From an uncultured Acetatifactor sp. (lineage in GTDB: Bacteria; Bacillota; Clostridia; Lachnospirales; Lachnospiraceae): DNA of 64,000 nucleotides. The notes beneath the pieces were generated by a model, which did not search any database, was not told the origin of the DNA, and saw only the letters and a list, made by a program, of their open reading frames with translations. The translations under genes and the position numbers were made by a program. Location: the NCBI GenBank assembly GCA_934402315.1, contig CAKRTS010000016.1, forward strand, positions 28,775 to 92,774. The letters are read 5' to 3'. Below are positions 42,224 through 53,439 of the stretch, in pieces. The first letter of the stretch is position 1; each line of letters starts with the position of its first letter.

Positions 42224-42829
42224 ATGGCAAAGAAGAAAGAGACAGAAAATCTTACGGAAGAACTGGCAAAGTCCTTTGAACGGTGGGAATACCTGCGGGA
42301 TCATGGCGGCAGCGATCCCTTTTATGCAGACGGCGGCAGCATGAACCTTGTGAGAAACCACATCATGTATCATAAACAGAAGATGGTGGAACAGTATGGC
42401 TCGGATTATGAAAAATACCCGGAAATTTTCTACCGGGAAGTGCCGCCGGAAGTACATGATGATTATATGGCAAGGGCGGGGGAGATAAAGGACGGTGCGG
42501 CGCAGGCGTTGGAATATTATCTTTCTGATCCCAATTTCCACTATCTCCTTGCCAACAAGGATATGCTGACAAAGAAAGAGGCGAAGCAGATAAGCCTTTA
42601 TAACGTGCTTGGGTATGCATCCGGGCTTGCAGAAGCCATAAGGGACGGGGATCTGGTTACAATGCGCCGACACGCAAACAGACCGGAGGGCTATCTGGAG
42701 TCCTTTGCCCAGTGTGCCACACAGATGATGAAGATCATAGAGGAAAAGAAAAAAGAGCCGGAACAGGTGCAGGGGGAAGGACAGCTTTCCCTGTTCCAGT
42801 TCGGCATGGAGACAGGGCAGTGCCGATAA
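42224..42829 (+). CDS. Conserved ICE protein, unknown function
   Basis: 201 residues from the ATG at 42224 (a GTG two codons upstream overlaps its ribosome site). It is soluble, with a helical middle ('YLSDPNFHYLLANKDMLTKKE') and a C-terminal 'GQLSLFQFG' that resembles the clamp-binding type QLSLF peptide at the end of DNA-replication proteins. That motif hints at an interaction with the sliding clamp, but this is only a pattern match. It follows the NlpC/P60 gene by 9 nt. Confidence 0.62.
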   Translation: MAKKKETENLTEELAKSFERWEYLRDHGGSDPFYADGGSMNLVRNHIMYHKQKMVEQYGSDYEKYPEIFYREVPPEVHDDYMARAGEIKDGAAQALEYYLSDPNFHYLLANKDMLTKKEAKQISLYNVLGYASGLAEAIRDGDLVTMRRHANRPEGYLESFAQCATQMMKIIEEKKKEPEQVQGEGQLSLFQFGMETGQCR

Positions 42830-42866
42830 GTGTGCTGCCTTTTTTATGCGGATAAAAGGAGGAAGC

Positions 42867-43787
42867 ATGAAATTAGAAGATATGGTTATGGTGGTGGAAA
42901 ACCGGAAAGGGACGGAAACAAACTATCTGCTGAACCTTACGGATTATATGGAGGCAGCATTGAAGCTGTGGGGAGAACATGCGGAGGATATGGCAGGAGC
43001 CATAGGCACACTGTATGAAACAAAGGCAGGAAAGGCAGGAAAGGCGGACTGGAGTGACCTGTATTTTGCGGCAAACAAGAGCATCCATGCGGCATTCTGT
43101 ACCGAGGAGACGCAGCTTCGGGGATTCCTTATGGGAAATTTTAACGATGGCGAATGGTCTTTTGACGAGGGGCGGTGTTCTAAGGACTGTCTTGATGTCC
43201 TGCGGATATACAACATGAAGCCGGACGGACATTCCTTGTTCCCTTGCCTGCACTATGAACGTGTGGAGAATACTTTTCATGCGGGGGAGGTGCTGCACAA
43301 CATGAACGGGAGCGATTACCGTGTGCTTGCAGCATTGAGCCCAAAGAACCTGCTGTTAATGAGCCTGACTGACAGCCAGCTTATAGTAGGGAGGGGCGTA
43401 AACCTGTACGAGAGATACCCCAAAGGGGAACGTCCCGATGATGACAGTGTGGTTACAGGCATAGAGTGGGATCAGGGCGTTTATCTTGGAAATGACATTA
43501 CAAGGATTGATTTCGACATTCTGAAACAGGAATACGGAGAGCCTGACATGATAGAGAATGTTTCAGACCTGCGGGACATGATACGGAGGGATTTCTGGAT
43601 GCAGAAGAACGTGGAGCAGAAAGAGGGACTGCCGGAGAGGGTAAGGAATGCTGCAAGGGATGGTCTGGAAAATACTTTTGGGACAAGTGAGCCGGAAGTA
43701 TTCGATAAGATGCTTGACAAGGGAATGTATGACGGAATGTACCATGCAAGGGAAGAACAGAGACAAATATCAGGACCATTACGGTAA
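42867..43787 (+). CDS. Conserved ICE protein, unknown function
   Basis: 306 residues from the ATG at 42867, preceded closely by AAGGAGG; an in-frame ATG at 42846 has no good site. It is soluble, with a segment 'HYERVENTFHAGEVLHNMNGSDYRVLA' (given in part) that resembles small beta domains in large ICE proteins, and a C-terminal helical region ('EVFDKMLDKGMYDGMYHA'). No catalytic motif is recognised. Confidence 0.62.
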   Translation: MKLEDMVMVVENRKGTETNYLLNLTDYMEAALKLWGEHAEDMAGAIGTLYETKAGKAGKADWSDLYFAANKSIHAAFCTEETQLRGFLMGNFNDGEWSFDEGRCSKDCLDVLRIYNMKPDGHSLFPCLHYERVENTFHAGEVLHNMNGSDYRVLAALSPKNLLLMSLTDSQLIVGRGVNLYERYPKGERPDDDSVVTGIEWDQGVYLGNDITRIDFDILKQEYGEPDMIENVSDLRDMIRRDFWMQKNVEQKEGLPERVRNAARDGLENTFGTSEPEVFDKMLDKGMYDGMYHAREEQRQISGPLR

Positions 43788-43804
43788 AAAAGGGGGAGAA
43801 TCAA

Positions 43805-44176
43805 ATGGAAAGAATGACAGGAAAAGAAACGGTTAAGAACATGGAGTATCTGGTAAAGCTGCTGCATAAGGAGTGGGAACGCTCCGGCAGGACAAAGGCG
43901 GAGGTGTCCATAGACGTCACGGACAAAAAGGAAGTCGGGGCGAAACTTGCGGGGGTGATACAGGCAAAGCAGGGACAGCTTGAGACAGAGGAAATGGCTT
44001 TTAAGGAGTGCATGGAGCTTTCCAGAGAGAATTTTGTACTCCTGCGCCTTGCGAGGAAGATAAAGAAAGCAGCGGACAGGGCAGAGCGCCGGGAAGATGC
44101 AGTTTCCTTTACCGTGGAAATGGATAAGGAAGAATATAAGCTGTTTTCCACGCTGATCAGGGTACAGGAGGCATAG
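43805..44176 (+). CDS. Small conserved ICE protein, unknown function
   Basis: 123 residues, ATG after AGGGGGAG. Highly charged and helical, with 'SIDVTDKKEVGAKLAGVI' and 'LRLARKIKKAADRAERRED'. No motif. It precedes the MT-A70 methyltransferase by 5 nt and is probably co-translated with it. Confidence 0.6.
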   Translation: MERMTGKETVKNMEYLVKLLHKEWERSGRTKAEVSIDVTDKKEVGAKLAGVIQAKQGQLETEEMAFKECMELSRENFVLLRLARKIKKAADRAERREDAVSFTVEMDKEEYKLFSTLIRVQEA

Positions 44177-44181
44177 GCATA

Positions 44182-44745
44182 TTGGGAAAGAAATATAACA
44201 TCATTTATGCCGATCCGCCGTGGCAGTATAAAGTGTATTCCAAAAAGGGGGAAGGGAGAAGCGCAGAAAACCATTACCATACAATGAACATTGAGGATAT
44301 ACGGTCATTGCCTGTTGGAAGAATAGCTGATGACGACTGTATCCTTTTTTTATGGATCACGTTCCCCTGCCTGCTGGAAGGAATCTCTGTCATGGAGGCA
44401 TGGGGGTTTACCTATAAGACCTGCGGGTTCAACTGGGTAAAACGGAATAAAAAAGCCGATACGTTCTTTATGGGACTCGGCTTCTGGACACGCTCCAATT
44501 CAGAAATCTGCATCCTCGGCACAAAGGGCAGACCAAAGAGGGTATCGAAAGCCGTCCCGCAGGTGTGCGATGCACGGATCATGGAACACAGTAAGAAACC
44601 GGACGAGATACGGGAACGGATTGTGGAGCTGTGCGGGGACCTGCCACGGATAGAGCTGTTCGCAAGGCAGAGATACGAAGGATGGGACTGTCTTGGGGAC
44701 GAGATAGACGGCAGGGACATCAGGGAAGCGATATTGGAGGTATGA
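44182..44745 (+). CDS. MT-A70-family N6-adenine methyltransferase
   Basis: 187 residues from a TTG downstream of AGGAGG. The catalytic 'DPPW' motif is at residues 11-14 ('IIYADPPWQY'). Other MT-A70 marks are 'HYHTMNIEDIRSLPVG', 'CILFLWIT', 'WGFTYKTCGFNWVK' and the substrate-side 'RSNSEICILGTKG'. On a mobile element it probably methylates adenines in the element's own DNA to evade restriction. It stands directly before the giant polyprotein with an ArdC-like antirestriction end, forming a self-protection pair. Confidence 0.9.
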   Translation: MGKKYNIIYADPPWQYKVYSKKGEGRSAENHYHTMNIEDIRSLPVGRIADDDCILFLWITFPCLLEGISVMEAWGFTYKTCGFNWVKRNKKADTFFMGLGFWTRSNSEICILGTKGRPKRVSKAVPQVCDARIMEHSKKPDEIRERIVELCGDLPRIELFARQRYEGWDCLGDEIDGRDIREAILEV

Positions 44746-44748
44746 CGA

Positions 44749-47700
44749 ATGAGCGCAGATACAAAAACATCAAAGCTGTATGATGCCACCATAGACGAAG
44801 TGACCGCAAGCGGACAGGCATGGAAAAGCATATGCAGGCTTACGGGGCAGCTCTACCGCTATGAGTTTGACAATATCCTCATGGTCTACAAGCAAAGACC
44901 GAGGGCAACGCTGGTTGCGGATTTCGACACATGGAAGAAGGTAGGGCGGTATGTAAGGCGTGGCAGCAGGGGCATCGCAATCTTCCCGTCAAGAGCCTTA
45001 AAGCCGGGTATGCGGTATGTCTTTGACATATCCGACACCGGGGGCAGGGAAAGCGTCCTCACGTGGGAACTTGACCGGAATACCATGAAAGCGTATGCGG
45101 CGTGGTTACGGGACAAAGAGGGCATTGCCCGGACAGACGAAAAAGAATCTGATAAATCTTTTTTAAAAGACTTTACGGAAAGACAGATCGGAGTCATAAT
45201 GGACTCAGAATTTGGTGAACGCATTACCGAGTTCGTAAATCTGGCTGGAAGCAAACAGATAACAGAAAATGGCAGAGCGCAAGAGATTACGGCAGGGGAA
45301 GCGTTAAAAAGAAGCGTCATGTATGCGGTATTTACAAGATGCGGCTTTGACCTTCCCACTGAAAAACAGGATTTCTCCTTTATTACCGCATTTACAACAG
45401 AGGAGGAAGTCTACCGTTTAGGATCTCTGCTCAGCGATATATCCTGTGAAGTGCTGAGAGGCATTGCAAATGATTTAAAGCAGATGGAAGAAAGGAGTAT
45501 TGCAAATGGCAGAGATAACATTGACGTATCACGAGGGAGCGGACGGGATGCTGTACCCGGATCTCACGGCACCGGAGGAAACGGTGAGCATGACGAACTT
45601 AGGGAAGTTCGCAGTGAGGGCGATGGAGTACCTGAAAGAGAACCACAACAGCAGATACCGGACACTGCAGAGGTTCGGGAAACTGGCGGAGAAGATGCAG
45701 GAAGTGGAGGACGAGGCGAACCGGATGATGGACGAGCTGGAGGGCAGCTACTTAAAGAACAACCCGCCGAAGGACAAAAACTCGACAATGGAGATGTGGC
45801 AGCTACGCCAGCAGGCGAGGATGCAGGCAGAGGAGATCGTGATGAACGAAATCGTGATGAAGTTCCATTAGAGGGAAGCGGACAGCAGACAGAGGACAGT
45901 GAACAGCAGAATATAAGGAAAGCGGAACTTGACCGGGAAATCGAGCAGGAACTGAATGAGATCAATTCTTTAGGGAGTTCTGATACGCAGAAAGGAAGCT
46001 ATGAACAGGCTTCCTTTTTGATTGCCCAAAACGGGGATATGGTGTTGCCGGAAGAGTATTCCTACCAGAAGCCGGAACAGGCGCTTACCGTTCCGCATGA
46101 GCATGTAAAACAGGTGCTTATGCGTGGCGGCGTGTATTCAGGGAGCAGAAAACGCATTTATGCGGCATTTCAGGATATTTCCGATCCGGGAGAACGGGTA
46201 AAGGCAATCCGCAGGGAATACGGACAGGGCGGTGCAGGCTGGCCCCTGGAAGGGGACGGGCTGCACGGATATGACACCTTTTCCTCAAAAGGACTCCGCT
46301 TCCAGTGGCGTGAGGGCGGAACGGAAAAGGAGGGCTATGTCAACTGGAAAGCCATAGAGCGTGAGCTGGGTGCGCTGATCATGACGGGGGAATATTATAC
46401 CCCGCCAAAGGCATTTGATCACGACAAGGTATCGGCGGCTGTATGGCAGGAGGTCATGGATGAATTTTTCCAAAACAGCTTCTGGAGTCCGGTTCCGAAC
46501 ATGCTTTTATATGAGGTGTTCACGAAAGACCTGCCCATGAGTGACAAAGCGCAGTTCCTTGAAAGGATGTTCTGCAAAAACCCTTATGCAGCCAGCATAT
46601 CAAACAACTTTGAAAATGAATACGGCAGATGCAACATTGAGCAGACACATGAGGGTATTTTCATTGAATATTATGATGGGAACGGCACGAAATGGAAAAC
46701 GGAGCTTGACTGGTGGGACTGTGCGGCTTATGTGGAGAGCATGATAGCCGATGGCGTATACCAGACAGATGCGCCTTATTCTGAAATCGACAGTATGCTG
46801 AAAGAAAATTCTGCTGTATCGTGGATAGAGATTTTAAAAGAAGATACGGACAAATATCTTTCGGAGGAAGCAGGGCAGCATCAGCAAAACCGCCTGGACA
46901 CGATACAGGAAGTCCTCGAAGCCAAAGGTCTGCAGGAACGGCTGGAAGTAACATGGGATGATGCCTATGATGAAGTCATTGCAAGCGACGGGGAAACCGT
47001 ATGGCACGGCAGGCAGTTTTACGACTATCTGTTTGAGGAAGTGCTTGAGTTTGGCGAAATCCGCAGGGACAGCAGGCTTACGTTTCAGGTACAGATGCAG
47101 CTTGAGCATGACAGATATTCGAGCCGCAACCCGGACAAGACAGAATTTATCCACCGGAAAACCTTTAAAACAGTGGAGCTTACTGCAGAAGAGTGGGAAA
47201 AACGGGAGGAAAACCTGTGGCTGGAACCGCTAAAAGGATATTTTAATGAGGAAATCCAGTATATTTCCGTAAAGACACTGATCTATGATATTTTTACCAC
47301 AAATCTAAACATGGAAAGCAAGGCAGGATTCCTTGCAAGCGTGTACGGAGAGCTGCGGGAAGGGTTTTTCATGTCGGAATACACGGACAATTCCTATGGC
47401 AAGTGCAAGATCAGCAGGGATAAGGACGGCATTACAGTCTCTTATCCACGGGAAGATGGAACAAAAGGGGAAAAGCGGGTGGATTACCGATACTGCGCTG
47501 ACCTGATCCTGCACATGATAGAGGAAAACGGCTATCTGACAGAGGGAATATTTGAGCGGTTCAAGGAAGCTCCAAAAGCATTTACTGCAATGCCGTGGTT
47601 CATGGAAATCTACCATGAATATAAGGAACGTATGCTGCAGGAGCCGGACTTTGCGGCGGTCAGCATTGACGGGCAGGAGGAAGAAAGGCAGGAAGGACAG

Positions 47701-50700
47701 GAGCCGGAGGCAGCAGCGGAAGAAATACCGGAAACACGGCAGACGGTGGAAAACGGACAGGAAGAAATACCGGAAACATGGCAGACGGTGGAAAATGGGC
47801 AGGAGGAGATACCGGAAGCATGGCAGACGGCAGAAAGCGGGCAGGAAGAAACAGCAGAAACACGGCAGGAACAGGAAGATACGGCGGAAATACAGCAGGA
47901 GCAGGAAGATACACAGGAAACGGCAGAACGTGTGGAGGGGGAGATATTAAACCCTGACGGGAGCGTGGCAAAGCCCGCTTCGGGCAGTCTGTTCTCGGAA
48001 GATCTGCGGCAGGTGGAGGCAATGGACGAGGATCTGCGTGACGCACTGGAAATCTATCTGACAAAATGTTCTGCAGTCGTGCCATACCAGCCGTTTTTGG
48101 TTATGGTAGCAGAAAGCAGCCTGCCAAAAGAGGATAAGCTGTATTTTTTGAACCGCACCATAAACCACATGGAGGATAAGGAGCAGACAAAGGCATACCA
48201 CAACAACGCTTACGGTCTTGTGGAGTATATCCAGAGCAAAGACGCTTTCATGGCGGACTTAAAGGGCAGGGACGGGGAGCGGAAGAGATTTTCTGCAACC
48301 TATGAACAGCTCTATTCCATCATGGAATACCTGATCCGGGCGAAATCGTTTGTCATACAGCGGAACATCAATGAATATGCGGCGGAATATGCCAGAACGC
48401 CTTATGAGAAAAAATCCGGTTTAGAGCAACAGTTTGAGGATAAAGTGAAAGCCCTTAAAAGCAGGCAGCGGAACGGGAACTTTCATTTTGAGGATGAGGA
48501 ACTTCCAAAAGGCGGGCAGAAAACGAGATACCAGTGGAACGTGGAGGCAATCCGGCTGTTAAAGCAGATAGAGCGTGAGGACAGGACTGCCACGCCGGAA
48601 GAACAGACGGTGCTTGCCCGGTATGTGGGATGGGGCGGCATAGCGCAGGCTTTTGACGAAAGGAATGAGGGCTGGCAGAAAGAATATGCGGAACTGAAAG
48701 AGCTTCTTTCCACGTCGGAATATGCGGACGCAAGGGAGACAGTCAACACGGCATTTTACACCTCCCCCGTCATCACACAGGCAGTTTACGGTGCATTGGA
48801 AAAATTCGGTTTCAAAAAAGGGACTATATTAGAGCCGGCGCTTGGCGTCGGTCATTTTTTTGGAACGCTGCCGGAATCCATGCAGGAAAGCAGGCTCTAC
48901 GGCGTGGAAAAGGACGACATCAGCGGGCGGATCGCAAAGCTGCTGTACCCGAAAGCACAGATAAAGGTAAGGGGGTTTGAGGAAACACAATACCCTGACA
49001 ACTTTTTCGATGTTGCGGTGGGCAACGTGCCTTTCGGTGATTACAAGCTGTATGATGCGAAATACGCAAAGCACAATTTCCGTATCCACGATTACTATTT
49101 CGCAAAGGCGCTGGATAAGGTCAGACCGGGAGGCATTGTGGCGTTCATCACAAGCAAGGGAACGCTTGACAAGGCGAACCCTGCGGTAAGGAAGTACCTT
49201 GCGGAACGGGCGGAGCTGCTCGGAGCGATCCGCCTTCCCAACACGGCATTCAGGGACAGTGCGGGAACCGATGTCACAAGCGACATCATATTCCTGCAGA
49301 AGAGGGAGCGCAAGATCGTGACGGAGCCAGACTGGGTGCATCTTGGCAGGACGGAGGACGGCATTGCGGTCAACTCCTATTTTGCACAGCATCCGGAAAT
49401 GATGCTCGGAACAATGGAGTACGATACACGCATGTTCGGCAATGGCAGCAAATACACAAGCTGTATCAACCATGATGAAAACTTTGACTTAAAATCCGCA
49501 CTGCAAACAGCGGTAGGGCAGCTTTCCGGCAGGATAACCGACGTGGCGGAGCTTGCGGCGGAAGAGGAAAAGACGGAGGACATCATAGAAGCCGATCCCG
49601 ACGTGAAAAATTACACCTATACCTTTGTGGACGGAAAACTCTATTACCGTGAAAATTCCGTCATGTACCGCAAGGAAGTGTCGGCAACGGCGGAAGAACG
49701 CATACGGGGCATGGACGAGATCCGCACGGTCACAAGACAGCTTATCTTCATACAGACGGAAGGGTGCAGCAGTGAGGAACTGGCGGCACAGCAGAAATTA
49801 CTCAATGAAAAGTACGATGCCTACGTAAAAAAATACGGACCGCTGACCGGAAGGGGGAGCCAGCAGGCATTCCGTGACGATGCGGATTATCCTCTTCTGT
49901 GTTCCCTTGAGGTCGTGGACGAGGACGGAAGGGTGGAAAAAGCGGATATGTTCTACAAACAGACGATCCGTGCGAAGAATCAGGTGGAGCGTGTGGAAAC
50001 GGCGGTGGAGGCGCTGAACGTGTCCGTCAATGAGTTTGGGACGGTCAATATCCCGTTTATGCTGAGCATTTATGCGCCTGACATCAGCAAAGAGATGGAA
50101 AGACTGCCGGAAGGTAGTACACTCTCGCCGGATGCGGAGGCGGAAGTAAAGAGGGCGGTATTATTAAAAGACCTTGAGGGGCTTGTATATCTGGAACCAA
50201 CGGAATACAACCCCGACAACTTGAACATGGGATGGAAAACAGCAGACGAATACCTGTCCGGCAACGTGCGTGACAAGTTAAGGATTGCGGAAGTGTATCA
50301 GAAAGAGAACCCGGAGTTATTCGGCATCAATGCGGAAGCGCTGAAAAATGTGCAGCCGGAACGTCTCGATGCGTCTGAAATCGACGTGCGTATCGGAACC
50401 ACATGGATTGAGCCGCAGGATTATGAGGAGTTTATCTATGAGCTTGTGAAAACACCGCCCAGGGCAAGGGCTATGCGGAGGAAGTACAGCAGTACGGGAA
50501 TACAGGTAAAACTCAACACCTACAACATGAACTGGTTCATTGATGGGAAACGGCATGACAACCATTCCATTGCCGCAACGGAGACTTACGGCACGAAGCG
50601 GATTGACGCCTATTCCATTTTTGAGGAAACCTTAAACCTGCGCACGGTTACAGTCCGTGACAGGATAGATGACGGGGGCGGGAAGTACCACTATGAGGTA

Positions 50701-53439
50701 AATAAGAAGGAAACCATGCTTGCAAGGGAAAAGCAGAACCAGATGAAGGAGGCGTTCAAAAGCTGGATATTCAAGGATCAGGAACGGCGGCAGAAATATG
50801 TGGATTATTACAATGAGACATTCAACAATATCCGCCTGCGGGAATATGACGGCTCACACCTGACATTCCCCGGCATGAACCCGGAGATTAAGCTGCGTGA
50901 CCACCAGAAAAACGCAATCGCAAGAGTCCTTCTCGGAGGCAATACCCTGTTAGCCCACTGTGTAGGAGCCGGGAAAACATTTACCATGATGGCGGCATGT
51001 ATGGAACAGCGGCGGCTCGGTCTTGCCAGCAAGAATGTCATCGTAGTGCCGAAGTCCATTGTGGGGCAGACGGCGGGGGAGTTCATGCGGCTGTACCCGT
51101 CCGCAAATATCCTTGTGGCAACGGAGCGGGATTTTGAGAAAAGCAGGAGGAAACAGTTCGTGTCCCGTATCGCAACAGGGGACTATGACTGTATCATCAT
51201 GTCCCACTCGCAGTTTGAGAAGATACCGATCTCAAAGGAACGGAAAGAGCGTATGCTGCAGGCGCAGATACAGGAAATCTCTTATGCGATTGATGAAATC
51301 AAAGCGGAAAAGGGGGAGCAGTGGACCATCAAGCAGATGGAGGCACAGAAGAAAAAACTGGACGAACAGTTAAAGGAACTGACGGAGGAAAGCCACAAGG
51401 ATGACCTGATCACGTTTGAGGAACTGGGCATTGATTCCGTCATGGTGGACGAGGCGCACCATTTTAAAAATTTGTCGATTTTCTCCAAAATCAACAATGT
51501 ATCGGGCATATCAAGCACAGGTTCAAAAAAGGCGATGGATATGTACCTGAAATGCCAGTACCTTGATGAAATCAATGATGGCAGGGGCATTGTGTTCGCA
51601 ACCGGAACCCCGGTAAGCAATACCATGTGCGAACTGTATGTCATGCAGCTTTATCTTCAGAAGAGGACGCTGGAGCGCATGGGGATTTACCATTTTGATT
51701 CATGGGCGGCGAATTTCGGTGAAGTGACAACCGCACTGGAACTGACCGTGGAAGGCAGCGGGTTCCGCTTTAAGAGCCGTTTCAACAAGTTTACAAACGT
51801 GCCGGAGCTTATGACTTCATTCCGTGAGGTGGCGGACGTGCAGACTTCCGATATGTTAAACCTTCCGGTTCCCGCATTGAGGAGCGGCAAGCCGATCATC
51901 GTGGAAAGCGAGCCGGACTGGTATGTGAAGCAGGTCATGGAAGAATTTGCGAAACGTGCGGAGAGGATTCATAGCGGCGGCGTTGATCCGAAAGAGGACA
52001 ATTTCTTAAAAATAACGGGGGAGGCAAGGCTTTTAGGCACGGACGCAAGGCTTCTGGAACTGGATGCACCGAATAATCCGGATGGGAAACTGAATAAGGT
52101 AGCAGTGAATGTGGCAGCCGAATATTTTACCGGGAACAAGGACGGTAAGATCGGCTGCCAGCTTATTTTCTCGGACATCGGCACACCGAAAACGGCATGG
52201 ACGCCTGACTGGGCGGAGCGTATCAAGAACGGCGGGCAGTTTGACATTTACAATTATCTGAAAACCGAACTGGTAAAACAGGGCATCCCGGCAGAGGAAA
52301 TCGCTTTCATACATGACGCAAAGACCGATGCACAGCGGGAGGCGCTTTTCAAGGATATGAGGAGCGGAAAAAAGAAGATACTGATCGGTTCCACGGACCA
52401 GTGCGGGACGGGCGTAAACGTGCAGGCGCACATCACGGCAATGCACCATGTGGACTGCCCGTGGAAGCCCTCCTGCATTGAACAGCGTGAGGGGCGTGGC
52501 GTAAGGCAGGGCAACGAGAATGATGAGGTGGCAATCTACCGCTATGTCACAAAAGGGACATTTGACGCATATTCATGGTCGCTGGTGGAAAACAAGCAGC
52601 GTTTCATTTCTCAGGTCATGACAAGCAAGGCGGTGTCAAGAACCTGTGAGGACATTGACGAGGCAACCCTTTCCTATGCGGAGATAAAAGCCGTGGCGAC
52701 GGGAAACCCGCTGATAAAGGAAAAAATGCAGCTTGAAAATGACGTGCAGCGGCTGAAAATGCTGAAAAGCAGTTATGACAGCCAGAGGTATTCCCTGCAG
52801 GACAACTTCATGATCCGTTACCCGAAGCTCATTAAGGCGGCAACAGAGAAATTAGCCTGTGTGCGTGAGGACACAAAGACGGCAGAGGCGGCGCTCATTG
52901 CGGAACCGGATTTTGCGGTTACCGTGGATATAGCCGGGAAAAGCACAAAATTCACGGAGCGCACGGACGGCGGGACATTCATGCTGCAGGCAGTCAGCCA
53001 GTGCAAGACCGGGGAAACAACCCATATCGGAAGTTTTAAAGGGTTTGAGCTTTTAGTGGAGAAGAACTTCATCGGGGTAAACAACATGGTGCTGCGGGGA
53101 AAGACCGACTACAAGGCGGAACTTTCCACAAGCCCCGTGGGAAACATGGTAAAGCTGGAAAACCTCTGTCACGGAATACAGGTCAATGTACCGGAACTGG
53201 AAAAGCGCATCGAGCAGTACCAGCGTGACATGGAGCAGTCAAAGCAGGAATACGAAAAACCTTTTACGCAGGAAGGGGAACTGAACGAGAAAGTGGCACG
53301 TTTAAATGAGCTGAACGTGCAGTTAGACTTGGAGAACGGAAAGACCGAAGATGTGGACCTGTGCGAAGGACAGGACAATGCAAGGGTGGCGGAGCCGGAC
53401 AGTTACCGCAGCTATCCGCCCGGAAAAGAGGGAAGATGA
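44749..53439 (+). CDS. Giant ArdC-like / N6-methylase / SNF2-type helicase polyprotein (2896 aa)
   Basis: An ATG 8 nt after GGAGG opens 2896 codons. Residues ~1-140 resemble the ArdC N-terminal ssDNA-binding domain ('[19 protein letters not shown]'). Residues ~253-374 are a Gly/Asp/Arg-rich linker whose DNA also encodes a TnpV-like protein in another frame. Residues ~430-1250 hold three diverged copies of an unnamed module and an E/Q-rich 14-residue repeat (~990-1065). A methylase fold follows: '[16 protein letters not shown]' (~1360) and 'VGNVPFG' (~1423) in place of the usual NPP(F/Y) motif. The helicase part has Walker A '[11 protein letters not shown]' (~2071), 'VDEAHHFKN' (~2233) and motif VI '[11 protein letters not shown]' (~2580). 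The tail is a coiled coil. Such proteins are carried by ICEs and large phages and probably protect or remodel incoming DNA. Confidence 0.9.
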   Translation: MSADTKTSKLYDATIDEVTASGQAWKSICRLTGQLYRYEFDNILMVYKQRPRATLVADFDTWKKVGRYVRRGSRGIAIFPSRALKPGMRYVFDISDTGGRESVLTWELDRNTMKAYAAWLRDKEGIARTDEKESDKSFLKDFTERQIGVIMDSEFGERITEFVNLAGSKQITENGRAQEITAGEALKRSVMYAVFTRCGFDLPTEKQDFSFITAFTTEEEVYRLGSLLSDISCEVLRGIANDLKQMEERSIANGRDNIDVSRGSGRDAVPGSHGTGGNGEHDELREVRSEGDGVPEREPQQQIPDTAEVRETGGEDAGSGGRGEPDDGRAGGQLLKEQPAEGQKLDNGDVAATPAGEDAGRGDRDERNRDEVPLEGSGQQTEDSEQQNIRKAELDREIEQELNEINSLGSSDTQKGSYEQASFLIAQNGDMVLPEEYSYQKPEQALTVPHEHVKQVLMRGGVYSGSRKRIYAAFQDISDPGERVKAIRREYGQGGAGWPLEGDGLHGYDTFSSKGLRFQWREGGTEKEGYVNWKAIERELGALIMTGEYYTPPKAFDHDKVSAAVWQEVMDEFFQNSFWSPVPNMLLYEVFTKDLPMSDKAQFLERMFCKNPYAASISNNFENEYGRCNIEQTHEGIFIEYYDGNGTKWKTELDWWDCAAYVESMIADGVYQTDAPYSEIDSMLKENSAVSWIEILKEDTDKYLSEEAGQHQQNRLDTIQEVLEAKGLQERLEVTWDDAYDEVIASDGETVWHGRQFYDYLFEEVLEFGEIRRDSRLTFQVQMQLEHDRYSSRNPDKTEFIHRKTFKTVELTAEEWEKREENLWLEPLKGYFNEEIQYISVKTLIYDIFTTNLNMESKAGFLASVYGELREGFFMSEYTDNSYGKCKISRDKDGITVSYPREDGTKGEKRVDYRYCADLILHMIEENGYLTEGIFERFKEAPKAFTAMPWFMEIYHEYKERMLQEPDFAAVSIDGQEEERQEGQEPEAAAEEIPETRQTVENGQEEIPETWQTVENGQEEIPEAWQTAESGQEETAETRQEQEDTAEIQQEQEDTQETAERVEGEILNPDGSVAKPASGSLFSEDLRQVEAMDEDLRDALEIYLTKCSAVVPYQPFLVMVAESSLPKEDKLYFLNRTINHMEDKEQTKAYHNNAYGLVEYIQSKDAFMADLKGRDGERKRFSATYEQLYSIMEYLIRAKSFVIQRNINEYAAEYARTPYEKKSGLEQQFEDKVKALKSRQRNGNFHFEDEELPKGGQKTRYQWNVEAIRLLKQIEREDRTATPEEQTVLARYVGWGGIAQAFDERNEGWQKEYAELKELLSTSEYADARETVNTAFYTSPVITQAVYGALEKFGFKKGTILEPALGVGHFFGTLPESMQESRLYGVEKDDISGRIAKLLYPKAQIKVRGFEETQYPDNFFDVAVGNVPFGDYKLYDAKYAKHNFRIHDYYFAKALDKVRPGGIVAFITSKGTLDKANPAVRKYLAERAELLGAIRLPNTAFRDSAGTDVTSDIIFLQKRERKIVTEPDWVHLGRTEDGIAVNSYFAQHPEMMLGTMEYDTRMFGNGSKYTSCINHDENFDLKSALQTAVGQLSGRITDVAELAAEEEKTEDIIEADPDVKNYTYTFVDGKLYYRENSVMYRKEVSATAEERIRGMDEIRTVTRQLIFIQTEGCSSEELAAQQKLLNEKYDAYVKKYGPLTGRGSQQAFRDDADYPLLCSLEVVDEDGRVEKADMFYKQTIRAKNQVERVETAVEALNVSVNEFGTVNIPFMLSIYAPDISKEMERLPEGSTLSPDAEAEVKRAVLLKDLEGLVYLEPTEYNPDNLNMGWKTADEYLSGNVRDKLRIAEVYQKENPELFGINAEALKNVQPERLDASEIDVRIGTTWIEPQDYEEFIYELVKTPPRARAMRRKYSSTGIQVKLNTYNMNWFIDGKRHDNHSIAATETYGTKRIDAYSIFEETLNLRTVTVRDRIDDGGGKYHYEVNKKETMLAREKQNQMKEAFKSWIFKDQERRQKYVDYYNETFNNIRLREYDGSHLTFPGMNPEIKLRDHQKNAIARVLLGGNTLLAHCVGAGKTFTMMAACMEQRRLGLASKNVIVVPKSIVGQTAGEFMRLYPSANILVATERDFEKSRRKQFVSRIATGDYDCIIMSHSQFEKIPISKERKERMLQAQIQEISYAIDEIKAEKGEQWTIKQMEAQKKKLDEQLKELTEESHKDDLITFEELGIDSVMVDEAHHFKNLSIFSKINNVSGISSTGSKKAMDMYLKCQYLDEINDGRGIVFATGTPVSNTMCELYVMQLYLQKRTLERMGIYHFDSWAANFGEVTTALELTVEGSGFRFKSRFNKFTNVPELMTSFREVADVQTSDMLNLPVPALRSGKPIIVESEPDWYVKQVMEEFAKRAERIHSGGVDPKEDNFLKITGEARLLGTDARLLELDAPNNPDGKLNKVAVNVAAEYFTGNKDGKIGCQLIFSDIGTPKTAWTPDWAERIKNGGQFDIYNYLKTELVKQGIPAEEIAFIHDAKTDAQREALFKDMRSGKKKILIGSTDQCGTGVNVQAHITAMHHVDCPWKPSCIEQREGRGVRQGNENDEVAIYRYVTKGTFDAYSWSLVENKQRFISQVMTSKAVSRTCEDIDEATLSYAEIKAVATGNPLIKEKMQLENDVQRLKMLKSSYDSQRYSLQDNFMIRYPKLIKAATEKLACVREDTKTAEAALIAEPDFAVTVDIAGKSTKFTERTDGGTFMLQAVSQCKTGETTHIGSFKGFELLVEKNFIGVNNMVLRGKTDYKAELSTSPVGNMVKLENLCHGIQVNVPELEKRIEQYQRDMEQSKQEYEKPFTQEGELNEKVARLNELNVQLDLENGKTEDVDLCEGQDNARVAEPDSYRSYPPGKEGR
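45506..45871 (+). CDS. tnpV: TnpV-like protein encoded inside the giant gene in another frame
   Basis: 121 residues in the +1 frame relative to the polyprotein. The ATG is preceded at 8 nt by AAAGGAG (45491-45497). The sequence fits the TnpV family: '[12 protein letters not shown]' near the start, '[18 protein letters not shown]', '[18 protein letters not shown]' and the C-terminal '[17 protein letters not shown]'. In contrast, the polyprotein frame over the same DNA is a low-complexity Gly/Asp/Glu/Arg linker. The functional constraint is therefore probably on the TnpV frame. TnpV proteins are common small proteins of clostridial transposons with unknown function. The overlap is complete: both genes are on the + strand. 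Confidence 0.75.
   Translation: MAEITLTYHEGADGMLYPDLTAPEETVSMTNLGKFAVRAMEYLKENHNSRYRTLQRFGKLAEKMQEVEDEANRMMDELEGSYLKNNPPKDKNSTMEMWQLRQQARMQAEEIVMNEIVMKFH
47719..47844 (+). repeat. 42-bp minisatellite inside the giant gene
   Basis: Three units of 42 bp (47719, 47761, 47803) encode EEIPET(R/W)QTVENGQ-like 14-residue repeats, followed by a degenerate fourth unit and two short EQEDT repeats. The period is a multiple of three, so unit loss or gain keeps the frame. The repeats form an acidic linker between two structured parts of the polyprotein. Confidence 0.75.

Noticed and set aside
41915..42868. Minus-strand frame of 317 codons spanning the end of the NlpC/P60 gene and the next gene
   Set aside because: It crosses two supported plus-strand genes and lacks any start context or family match.
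42224..43787. Toxin-antitoxin pair suggested by two adjacent unknown genes
   Set aside because: Sizes (201 and 306 residues) and composition do not fit a known toxin-antitoxin type, and both sit in a conserved run of T4SS-linked genes.
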